A stretch of DNA of 64,000 bases from Isoetes taiwanensis (taxonomy: Eukaryota > Streptophyta > Lycopodiopsida > Isoetales > Isoetaceae). The notes beneath the pieces were generated by a model that saw nothing but the letters and a program-made list of their open reading frames with translations, was not told the DNA's origin and ran no database searches. The first letter of the stretch is position 1. The number at the start of each line of letters is the position of its first letter. Below are positions 54,540-64,000 of the stretch, one piece after another. Position numbers and translations under genes: made by a program. Location of the stretch: NCBI GenBank assembly GCA_021234155.1, contig JAJEKV010000308.1, positions 186,001 through 250,000 of the forward strand. Reading direction: 5' to 3'.

Positions 54540-55493
54540 TTGCCAAACTCAAGCCTCTCCTATAAGAAGCTCTTAATCACACTTTCAATTTTCTCCCACA
54601 TCCTTATAGAAATAGCTGGATCCGATAATTGAACGCCATAGAGAAGAACTGGATGCACCAAAGTTTTGAACAACATGCATCTCATACCAATCATGTAGAG
54701 CAATTTTGTTACAGTTTCTAAGCATATTAAATATTGCATGCTTGCCACCAATAACCCTTTTCTTAATACATTCCTTTCAAGAGTAATTTGAACACGCCGG
54801 AACACACATATGTCTCAACTACTTCAACTTGAATCCCCTTGTAACAGAAATTTGACCTCTATATTGTACTATAACTATGAAGTTTGTCTTAGATAAGTTG
54901 ATTGTCATGCCTTTCTTGTCACAGAAGGTAGCCGAGTTATTTAAATGTGTCCTTATAATCCACTTATATCCTCAAGGACCATAATGATGTCGTCTGCATA
55001 CAATAAGAGTTGTACCACATAGAATCCCAAACTTGTACTCGCATGACCTTGATATCTAAGCCATTGTTCCAACTCGTCTATGAACAACCCAAACAGGGCA
55101 ATAACTTCATAAAGTCGCGATACTAAACCATCCAAGAAATCTGGAACTCTGAGTTTCTCAAGCCGCTCTCCCAAATTGCTCCATGAGATCGAGTTGAACA
55201 CTTTCACATAGTTAATGAATGCCGGAAATAATTTCTTCCTTGGAGCTTTTACTCTTTATATAAAGGTCCTAAGTGTTAGTATGTAGTCTAGTGTTGCTTT
55301 GTAAAATTAACCTGCACTATTGCTCGTTTTTTCATAGACTCTGACTAGCTACCCAGCTTGGGCTCCAATAGCCCACCAAATAGTTTTGCAAAGATACTCC
55401 CTAACATAATTCTCCAATAATTAACCACATCCGACCTATTTAATTTATATACACATGCAATATCTGCAATATTTTCCATCCCTTGTCGCCTGA
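54540..55493 (-). mobile_element. LINE-2 family fragment, copy 1 (minus strand)
   Basis: Non-LTR reverse transcriptase pieces: FNSISWSNLGERLEKLRVPD, LLLYADDIIMVLEDISGL (catalytic YADD) and LFKTLVHPVLLYGVQLSDPA near the low-coordinate end. It is a different family from the LIYADDVDLLAYTP LINE. 5'-truncated and frameshifted, and part of a larger duplicated unit with the LOR exon-1 copy. Confidence 0.75.
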
Positions 55494-55935
55494 TTTAAGA
55501 GAGCAATAATAATTGGCACCAAACTGTTTAATAACACTTGAGACTACAACTACTTTCAAAAAACAACATGTAGAAACGCATGTTAATTCCTACGTATATA
55601 GATAATTTTGACAAAATTCTACACGTAGACTTTTTGCCAAAAAACTACACGTATAAAAATCTGGCTAAAAACTACATATACTTCCTAGCAAATTCGGATA
55701 AAAATCACCACGTAGCTTTTTTATGTTGTTATTTGGCAAAAATCACACTGAAAAACAACACGTGGTCCCAGTATTGGGGTTGTTGTATAAATCCACTGTG
55801 ATCACCCTTTAAATCACATGCTTTTCCATTAGCCGTCCTTTTTAACCAACTCTAACATCTACTTCTAAACAAATCTTCATTCACTACGTGGAGGACCATA
55901 GAACCTGTGTTGGGCACAACCTGCATTGGACTTAT
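55494..55935. repeat. Spacer shared by two exon-1 copies, copy 1
   Basis: GAGAGCAATAATAATTGGCACC to CATTGGACTTAT. It matches 59,146-59,582 closely and contains a run of CTACACGTA-like repeats (55,570-55,770). No gene. Confidence 0.75.
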
Positions 55936-56178
55936 GTTTTTGTGCAGATTGAGAATGGGCTTTTCTTCTGCTTCATGCAAGATTATTGAAGAGCTGGAGC
56001 AGCAGGTGGAAAGCTTCTCTGTTTGCAAGAGGATTTTTCCAGTGGCCTCATCTGTAATTACTTCCTGAAAACTGGAGCAACATGGTCCGGGAGTTATGAG
56101 CAGGGACAGAGATCGGGAGGTGCTAAAGGGCTCCGCCATAGCTTGGGTCATAAATGTTTTGGGAAATTTGGAAACCAT
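55936..56178 (-). pseudogene. LOR exon 1 duplicate, copy 2
   Basis: 243 bp, the same length as exon 1 of the gene and still open, with a few changes (KILLQTEKLS, LNLHKN). The donor GTAAGT is ATAAGT, so splicing at the old site should fail, and exons 2 and 3 are absent; the frame runs on to 55,852. It is most likely a non-functional copy. Confidence 0.85.
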
Positions 56179-56759
56179 TGCATATTAGGCTATTAACTAA
56201 TTCTTTAGTTACCTTGAATCGTATACAGGAAGGACTCTCTACTCAAGCAATTTCTTTCTTGCATGAAATCCTTTACTTGGACGCGCACACCATTAACATG
56301 TGTTGGTGTCCATAGGTAACGACCAACATACAAACTAATGTACCTATATCAAACAAAAGTGTGCCCCCTTTGGACAACTGACTCAGAACAGCCTGATAGC
56401 TATATTTTTATCGGGCTAGTTTCTTTGTTCCTCCTTATTCAGTTTAGTGGCTACTAGCAATTAAGAGATCTTGTGTTCTAGTCTCTGGAGGTCCGTCATA
56501 TGTCCTCATGGATGCTGCCAATGTGGCATGACGTAAAAATACTATCTATCTATCCTCAATCCCTTATTTGCATCTTCACTATCCTCAATCCCTCATTTGC
56601 ATCTTCATTCTATCACATCATGATACCACCCCTTTTTTCTAGATTCTGTGGTAGCAATGATAGGCATGACTTGTCAAGGCCTTTCAATCTACATATGAAA
56701 TTGAGAGCCAAGCATAAGCCCTCAGCCTCAATAGGTAGAAGCCATGTCTCAAGGTAAGG

Positions 56760-57741
56760 AATTTGTTGCCAAACTCAAGCTCCTCCTATAAGAAACTCTT
56801 AATCACACTTTCAATTTTCTCCCACATCCTTATAGAAATAGCTGGACCCGATAATTGAATGCCATAGAGAAGAACTGGATGCACCAAAGTTTTGAACAAC
56901 ATGCATCTCATAGCCAATCATGTAGAGCAATTTTGTTACAGTTTCTAAGCATCTTAAATATTGCATGCTTGCCACCAATAACCCTTTTCTTAATACATTC
57001 CTTTCAAGAGTAATTTGAACACACCGAAATACTTATATGTCTCAACCACTTCAACTTGAATCCCCTTGTAACAGAAATTTGACCTCTATATTGTACTATA
57101 ACTATGAAGTTTGTCTTAGATAAGTTGATTGTCATGCCTTTCTTGTCACATAAGGTAGCCGAGTTATTTAAATGTGTCCTTGTAATCCACTTATATCCTC
57201 AAGGACCATAACGATGTCGTCTGCATACAATAAGAGATGTACCACATAGAATCCCAAACTCGAACTCGCATGACCTTGATATCTTAGCCATTGTTCCAAC
57301 TCGTCTATGAACAACCCAAACAGGGCAATAACTTCTTCATAAAGTCGCGATACTAAACCATCCAAGAAATCTGGAACTCTGAGTTTCTCAAGCCGCTCTC
57401 CCAAATTGCTCCATGAGATCGAGTTGAACACTTTCATAAAGTTAATGAATGCTGAAAATAATTTCTTCCTTGGAGCTTTTACTCTTCATATAAAGGTCCT
57501 AAGTGTTAGTATGTAGTCTAATGTATTGTGTTGCTTTCTAAAATTAACCTGCGCTATTGCTCGTTTTTTCATAGACTCTGACTAGCTACCCAGCTTGGGC
57601 TCCAATAGCCCACCAAATAGTTTTGCAAAGATACTCCCTAACATAATTCTCCAATAATTAACCACATCCGACCTATCTAATTTATATACACATGCAATAT
57701 CTGCAATATTTTCCATCCTTTGTCGCCTGGTTTAAGAATAG
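56760..57741 (-). mobile_element. LINE-2 family fragment, copy 2 (minus strand)
   Basis: Duplicate of 54,540-55,493 with the same truncation points. RT reads EKLRVPDFLDGLVSRLYEEV and LLLYADDIVMVLEDISGLQG. Unit 2 lacks about 660 bp present in unit 1 (53,512-54,178). Confidence 0.78.
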
Positions 57742-59147
57742 AATAGAATAGAATAGTTTTTTTATCGTCCACTGAGACCAATCGGCCTATGGGACCCAGA
57801 AGGAGTGCAGCAAACTTATTACTGTCCGGGTTAAAAAACCCCCGCCCCGAAGGGTTTTCGAGGGAAAAACCGTGGCAGTAATAAGAATGCTGTCAAACTG
57901 TACAAGTATACATCATCATGAAATAAATGTGTATGTACATGTCAAGTGCGTGCCCGAGGACATAGCTGATCTCGCATGTCCATGACCTCCTGAAGGTATG
58001 ATCCTAGCATCCGTACGCGGATGCCGTGCTCAATGTCACATGTAGCGGTGGCGGGCGACCAACTTCGGCATAGCGGCGTCCGGATTTGATCATATCTTTG
58101 GGCAACTTTGAAGGGTATGAGATTCATCCTCAATGACTCCCATTTGGCGGCATTGGCGAGCACGCCCCGGCGTGGCTCACCAATCCATCCATCTTTGTCT
58201 CAATTCGAAGATGATGTGCCCCAATGCTTGAATGGAGGCAATGAGTCTGCGTCTTTTCATGGGCAAGTGGGTGCGCGGGTAGCATTGTGGGCCTCGTTCC
58301 AATGTGGGATTTATGTGGCGCATTTGGTAGTGTCTTTGTCTTGACTTGTTCAAGGCGGCATCCCAAAGCTTCTTTGATGAAGCAAAGCGTCAAGATATTG
58401 CCTCAAGCTATGGCGATCTGCCTCTGTTTGCACATGTATGCACCTCGTGCTCACGCACATTCCATCTAGCCATCCATTGAGCTCTCTTTTCCCTCCAAAG
58501 AGGCCTTGAGGCGTTGTGGCCCCATTGCCATGATATAAGCTAGTTTTGGGAGGCGAGCATCGTCCATGTTGACCACCTTCCGAAAATAGACAATGTGGCG
58601 ATCAAGGGCCGCCCTCTCGAAAGAGGCAAGAATCTGTTTCCTGCGGTAGAATTTGATATGGGACTGTGGACTTCACCCCTAGTGCTCGTACCAAGAAGGC
58701 TTTTCTTTTGCTCCAAGTCATTCAAGTAGCGAGGGATACTCTTTGGGCCCCATACTTCAACCCCGTATAAAAGGACGGGGCTCCACTAAGACTTTGAGCA
58801 GGTGTGGTGATGGGTCCAATCATACAACTCCGCTCTATGACTATTGTTTTGCATTGCATATAGTGCTTTTACCAGTAACTTCGTAGCCGTATGGATGTGT
58901 CCCAGTGCATAGTAGACGGAAACTTCACTCCCAAATATTTGTATGTGGATGCTACTTCCACATTCTGCCCTCGGTAACGGAAGGAGGGGATCCTCGGCTG
59001 TCGTGAAGATGATATGAAAACCACCTTAGTCTTGGCCAAGTTGACGCGCATATCAGTCGCTTGACAAAATGTGTCCAGGGCATCGAGATGTCGTTGCATG
59101 TCTGCTGGTGTGTAAGCTAGGAGGTCCACATCATCAGCATATATTAA
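57742..59147 (-). mobile_element. LINE-1 family, 5'-truncated insertion (minus strand)
   Basis: A 1.4 kb LINE 3' part. It begins (low coordinate, element 3' end) with (TATTC)n on the minus strand and the CCATAGGCC signature, and ends in the RT at ALLIYADDVDLLAYTPADMQ. Between lie DTFCQATDMRVNLAKTKVVF, QNVEVASTYKYLGVKF and, near the 3' end, RMLGSYLQEVMDMRDQL. The copy without the insert at 55,493 shows the empty site; TTAAGA occurs at both junctions and may be the target duplication or microhomology. Confidence 0.82.
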
Positions 59148-59582
59148 GAGAGCAATAATATTTGGCACCAAACTATTTAATAACACTTGAGACTACAACT
59201 ACTTTAAAAAAACAACATGTAGAAACGCATGTTAATTCCTACGTATAGATAATTTTGACAAAATTCTACACGTAGACTTTTTGCCAAAAAAACTACATGT
59301 ATAAAAATCTGGCTAAAAACTACATATACTTCTTAGCAAATTCGGACAAAAATCACCACGTAGCTTTTTTATGTTGTTATTTGGCAAAAATCACACTGAA
59401 AAACAACACGTGGTCCCAGTATTGGGGTTGTTGTATAATCCATTGTGATCACCCTTTAAATCACATGCTTTTCCATTAGCCATCCTTTTTAACCAACTCT
59501 AACATCTACTTCTAAACAAATCTTCATTCACTATGTGGAGGACCATAGAACTTGTGTTGGGCACAACCTGCATTGGACTTAT
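59148..59582. repeat. Spacer shared by two exon-1 copies, copy 2
   Basis: Partner of 55,494-55,935; same CTACACGTA-rich content. Confidence 0.75.
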
Positions 59583-59825
59583 GTTTTTGTGCAGATTGAG
59601 AATGGGCTTTTCTTCTGCATCATGCAAGATTATCGAAGAGCTGGAACAGCAGGCGGAAAGCTTCTCTGTTTGTAAGAGGATTTTTCCAGTGGCCTCATCT
59701 GTAATTACTTCCTGAAAACTGGAGCAACATGGTCCGGGAGTTATGAGCAGGGACAGAGATCGGGAGGTGCTAAAGGGCTCCGCCATAGCTCGGGTCATAA
59801 ATGTTTTGGAAAATTTGGAAACCAT
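59583..59825 (-). pseudogene. LOR exon 1 duplicate, copy 3
   Basis: 243 bp, open, sharing KILLQTEKLS and LNLHKN and the ATAAGT donor with copy 2, so copies 2 and 3 arose from one another after the donor was lost. No exons 2-3; the frame runs on to 59,499. Confidence 0.85.
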
Positions 59826-60175
59826 TGCAATATCATTAACTAATTCTTTAGTTACCTTGAATCGTATGCAGGAAGGACTCTCGATTCAAGCAATTTCTTG
59901 CATGAAATCCTTTACTTGGATGCGTGTTGAGCACAGCCTATCGTGTTTGAAAGGTATTTTATTCATGGAGATGACTTATTCTGTGGATACAATAAGAATC
60001 AATTGTTAGTCATAGAGATAAATGTCTACCCAAAAGTGTTACAAGTTCAGACAAGTTCTAAATGTAGAGAGCTTTAGCCTTGGTAAAATAGACTTTTTTT
60101 GAAGGCCTGTAGCGAGAAAATTGATCTGATAAGCGTCAATACATACTGAATTAATGCTTTGAAGTTGTGGATTAC

Positions 60176-60318
60176 CTTTTTTGCACTGCTTAACCATATT
60201 CTGAAGAAATTGATCCTGTGCCCAAGACCATAGAGCTTGGGAAGCATTGTAAACCATCATATGATGTTCAAGATAAAGAAAATCCGAGCTTGGTAAGATA
60301 ATTTTGAGTACAATAGTA
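60176..60318 (-). other. Possible internal exon, unrecognised
   Basis: An open segment reading IILPSSDFLYLEHHMMVYNA and SQALWSWAQDQFLQNMVKQC, ending at a donor-like AAAAAAG|GTAATC and starting after a weak acceptor (AAAG). No family recognised; a helical repeat protein is possible. Confidence 0.28.
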
Positions 60319-60996
60319 CTTTAGGCATCTAACTAAGCAAATTTGGCATTCCTAATATCAGTTGCATGGAAAATAAAGTACAAAGCCTGTCTAGCACACA
60401 ATTTAACATCTCATAAAAAACAAAATAAAAAACTCCTTATAAAACGGAGTCCTAGATCAAAAGTTATGCTAGAAACTATGTTGCCGGCGAAAAGCTGCGC
60501 TACATGGCGCCTAGGGTTTCACAGAAGGGTAAAGGTTCTATCTTTTTCTTTTTGATTTTATTTCTATTTTTAACAGGGTTGCCTAACCTCCCCTGCCCGA
60601 TTTCCTGCATTCCTAGCTATGCCACGTGTCGTGACACATCAGCAAAAATTATTGCAGGCTGTTGGATCTCCAATATTTTGCATCGACGGCCTGTAAAATT
60701 AGAAAATACCCTGAAAATCTGGTTGCCTTCCTTTGCGCAGCTGAATTCCTTCCGATCTCTTTATTTTACTTAAGGGAGCTATCAACGTTCCAGTTGGAGA
60801 GCTAGGTTGAGAAAGAATCGATCATCGCCGTTCTTGAGCAGTTGGGCTGACGAAGTTGCGGTTAGGATAATCCCAAGATTTTATTTGCAGGCGTTGAATG
60901 GAGAAGACAACCACTTTTGGCCTTTCTTGCGTCATAGCCGACCTCCATACTTCATTGCAGGATCATTTAGGGTTGTTTACACAGATAAGTAACATT

Positions 60997-61258
60997 TCAT
61001 AGAAAATTGGCCTGCCAATTCAATGGAAAATTTCCCAGGGAAAATTGGCCTGCTAAGTTCCAAAGCTTGAGAGACAAAGATGCGTGGTAGTCAATAACAT
61101 TCCCACGAACTTCCATACAGATTTGCAGTGCTGAAGCTTGAAGGATGAACATGGGACCGGTCTTAAGTGATATAAGTAGCCCCGGAAACAACATCAAAGT
61201 TTCTTCATTTCGCCCTGTTACTTCATAGACCATCTCTGAAATTTCCTGAATACAACTT
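60997..61258 (-). other. Possible exon, unrecognised
   Basis: Starts after TTTACAG and reads SCIQEISEMVYEVTGRNEET, LMLFPGLLISLKTGPMFILQ and MEVRGNVIDYHASLSLKLWN to a stop at 60,997. Composition is coding-like and helical. A third open segment (61,517-61,798; KVCKQMQHEIEQVTTSRWLW) lies upstream. They may belong to one gene, but the joins are not established. Confidence 0.3.
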
Positions 61259-61798
61259 CTGTAAAGAATCAAATAACACAGCGGTAAGGCTCTTAGTCGT
61301 GGGTGTTGAGGGACACACTGTGTGGATTTTTCGGCATTGAGGTAACTTTGTTTGCATTTTTCCTCTATTCAGAAATTAGGTTTTCTCTTATACTATGCAC
61401 TGGACTGGCGAAAAATTTCTTGCATAGTTTTTGCTGCTTATGACTTTCCATTGGAAGAGAAATATAATTCCGAAATTGAGAGAATGGTTGTTTTAGCTAC
61501 GTAATTGATGGAGCTTTCAACATGGAAATATCATCTGGTCTGATCTGACATGGTTGCTTATTTGATTAAACATCTGTGGCACAGTGCTCCGTGAACTCCG
61601 TATGCCTAGATTAGCTACTCTCTTCTTCTCCAGTGAAATCCACAGCCACCTGCTGGTCGTAACCTGTTCTATCTCATGTTGCATTTGTTTGCAGACCTTT
61701 GATCTGCCATAAAAGAACATATGAGTAGCCTTCCTTAAGATTTTTTTTGATGCATACAAAAGATGGCTGGAGAACCGATTTAGATTTATAGAAAGCAT

Positions 61799-62922
61799 CC
61801 AACTAAATTAGTCACGTATTTGCAGCATTACGTAAAAAATTGAAGGAGCTCTTGCAAAGAAATCATCCTAGGGTGTTTCTTTCTACATGTTGCTTAGATC
61901 TAGCCTGAACATCCTAGTCTTAAAGATCTGCTTTATAACCTAGGATTAGACATCAAGCAGTAGGCATTTGAATCTACATCATGTTTATCCAAAAAGAATC
62001 TAGTTTGCTGCTCTCGTAACTGGTGTAACACTTCAGGAGGCAATTGACCTGACCCATTTTGTGCCTTGTCCATAAGAATGTGCTATCTCACCGGCAATAT
62101 AATTTGCCATCTTACAGCTAGGCAAGTTTGATAGAATACCATCTACTACAATTTGTGAAATGCTTGACTAAGATCTAATCCATAGCTTTGCTGCTACACA
62201 TTGATTTTGGCTTCTGCAGATTGATTCTATCTTAAAGATGCATATACGCAAAAAGCATGGAACCTAACTCTGAATCCTGCCATTGTTCTCTTTTTTTTGG
62301 TTTATGCTTTAGGTAGGCGCTTTACGTTTTTCAAGGTTGTTGCAGGTGCACTTACGACACTTCTAAGCTTTATATAAAAGACTGAACTCCCATATACTTC
62401 TGAAAATCAAATTTGCAGCAATGCTTAATTTACTGAGCTTCAAGCTTTCCATTTAGATCCTTCTATTTGGACAAATTTCTTTTTACTACTAATGCCAGTC
62501 TGTCTATGTTATGTTCCCTGCTATATTTCATGTCAGGCTTTTCATATTCAACCAGTCTGTTATACCCTTTGAACATTATATTTTATTGAATCATCAGGCT
62601 CTGTCGCATGAAAGTCATGGCAAAGGATGCCCAACTTTGGATTTGCCTTGCAATGGAAGTGTCTACTCTTTTGTCGAGATGAGGTTAATGAGCAGTTTCA
62701 GGTAATGGGCACTAGAAGGTGCAGAGTAATTCATTCTATCTATTCCTTTCCTCAAAATGAAATAGATTTGAATGCCATTGCATTTTACATCTGGTGAGCT
62801 GCATAACCATATTGTTTGGAGAACATCCAATCAAATCTTCCTCCTTGGCCTCCAGGTTTTTCATAGTTATCTAACACATGATGCTTTAAACTTCGTTATT
62901 AGCCTATTTTTCAGCAGATTTT
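61799..62922. other. No recognised gene
   Basis: AT-rich, short ORFs only. The end (ATTTTTCAGCAG, to 62,918) looks like a splice acceptor for the PPR segment that follows. Confidence 0.35.
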
Positions 62923-63840
62923 TTGATGGAAGGAATGAAAATATCTGAGCTGGTTGTTGAGAATGGACTTGAAACGGACATCATTGTTGGAACTGCACTG
63001 GTTAACATGTATGGAAAATGTGGTTATCTTAAAGATGCACGACAAATGTATGATCAAATTATTAGTAAGGACGTTATACTTTGCGATGCAATGCTGCGTA
63101 TGAACAACATGGGAAGGGAACGGAAGCATTTGAAATTTACAAGTGGATGTTGTTGCAGCACATCGAGCCAGACAATGTCACGTTGGTGAACATCATTTGT
63201 GTATGTTCCGGTTGGGCACTACTAACTAATGGGAAGCACATGCATGCTCAAGTTATTGTATGTGGTGTTCACTCTGATATTGCCATTGCAACTGCACTCA
63301 TTAATATGTATGGAACTAGTAGAAGCCTAGAGGATGCTCAAAACGTTTTTGATAGAATAAATGGGCAATGTGTGATGTCTTGGAATGCTTTGATTGCTGC
63401 ATTTTCCCAGCATGGGAAGTCCATTGAAGCATTACACTTTTTCTAGCAGATGCAATTGGAGGCCATCATGCCGAACTGTATTAGCTTTATAAGCCTTCTC
63501 TCTGCATGTGGCCATGCAGGTGCATTAGATGCTGGGAGCCATTTGTTTGCCATGATAAGTAGCAGCTTTAGTCTTACACCATCTCTAGAGCATTATCACT
63601 GCATCATTGATTATCTTGGGCGGGCAGGTCTCTTGCAAGAGGCGAGAGGATACAATTTGTGAGATGCCATTTTTGCATACAGCCATGTCATGGACAAGCT
63701 TGCTTGGTTCTTCGTGGTCCTCAATGACTTGGTGCGTGGAAAAACGCAGTTGGAAGCATTCTCTCTTTGGGATGTGGAGACTCTTCAGCATACACTCTAT
63801 TATCCAACATCTATGCTACATCTCATGAGTGGCATGATGG
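62923..63840 (+). pseudogene. PLS-class PPR protein gene, decayed
   Basis: Pentatricopeptide repeats, which in plants bind organellar RNA for editing or processing. Repeats read ETDIIVGTALVNMYGKCGYL, AAYEQHGKGTEAFEIYKWML, SDIAIATALINMYGTSRSLE, VMSWNALIAAFSQHGKSIEA, CISFISLLSACGHAGALDAG and YHCIIDYLGRAGLLQEA, followed by a degraded E-domain-like MPFLHTAMSWTSLLGS. The gene is broken: frameshift near 63,095, an in-frame TAG at 63,444-63,446, and another shift near 63,655. A normal member has ten or more repeats; about six remain. A start may lie upstream beyond an intron. RNA editing acts in organelles, so it would not repair this nuclear copy. Confidence 0.85.
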
Positions 63841-64000
63841 ACATGGTAATGGAGTAAAAGTATAAGTCATATGCATGGGTCATCCTTACAAATTGCCTGG
63901 CTCAAACACGCCAGCTAGGCTCCAACATGCCAAGGTGGCTCCAACATCCCAATTCAAACATTAATGGCCTAAAAATGCCATTTCTATTGAAATATATTTT
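63841..64000. other. No feature at right edge
   Basis: Short imperfect repeats of GGCTCCAACATGCC / GGCTCCAACATCCC (63,916 and 63,936). Nothing else. Confidence 0.35.

Noticed and set aside
1-64000. CRISPR array, bacterial operon or phage
   Set aside because: Repeats are LTRs or tandem duplications, not short spaced repeats; genes show introns and eukaryotic retroelement order.

Overview
The window is plant nuclear DNA with no bacterial features. The evidence is nested LTR retrotransposons of the Ty3/gypsy type, LINE and SINE fragments, a small intron-containing LURP-one-related gene and a decayed PLS-type pentatricopeptide (PPR) gene. The PPR repeats resemble those of seed-free vascular plants (lycophyte or fern). 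That placement is inferred from style only.

Positions 1-34,400 are almost entirely retrotransposon. Family A is a Ty3/gypsy chromovirus with 1.55 kb LTRs and a chromodomain integrase. Copy A1 enters at the left edge inside its integrase gene and ends with its 3' LTR at 6,587. Copy A2 is complete (8,352-24,147): 5' LTR, initiator-Met-type primer site, a 4.9 kb extra coding region, gag, protease, RT/RNase H, integrase, polypurine tract and 3' LTR. Both copies carry the same non-autonomous LTR element (family D, 2.9 kb, opposite strand) in the same integrase codons with the same 5-bp target duplication, AGGTT. Family B is a second Ty3/gypsy family: a gag fragment between A1 and A2, and a longer copy (24,148 to about 33,190) with an antisense ORF that has its own TATA box and a long extra coding region after pol. 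A third gypsy integrase fragment (C) follows at 33.2-34.4 kb.

The most striking content is in the A2 extra region. It holds several gene-like ORFs upstream of gag, one of which contains a clear histone H3 fold (11,644-11,924). A chromodomain retrotransposon carrying an H3-like gene would be unusual. Copies of A and D differ mainly at CAG/CTG sites, and the frame breaks in the H3-like ORF fall where such a triplet is expected. This could reflect base-calling trouble at CHG-methylated cytosines, so many apparent frameshifts in this half may not be real.

Positions 34.4-37.2 kb are a patchwork of a SINE-like unit, two LINE fragments in opposite orientation and a non-autonomous hAT element with a perfect 8-bp target duplication. 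Positions 37.2-52.5 kb are AT-rich, gene-poor and full of small local tandem duplications. Positions 52.5-59.9 kb hold a three-exon LURP-one-related gene (minus strand) plus two downstream duplicates of exon 1 with a mutated splice donor, arranged with duplicated LINE fragments; a 5'-truncated LINE was inserted later. Positions 60-62 kb contain a few unrecognised exon-like segments, and the window ends in a broken PPR gene.
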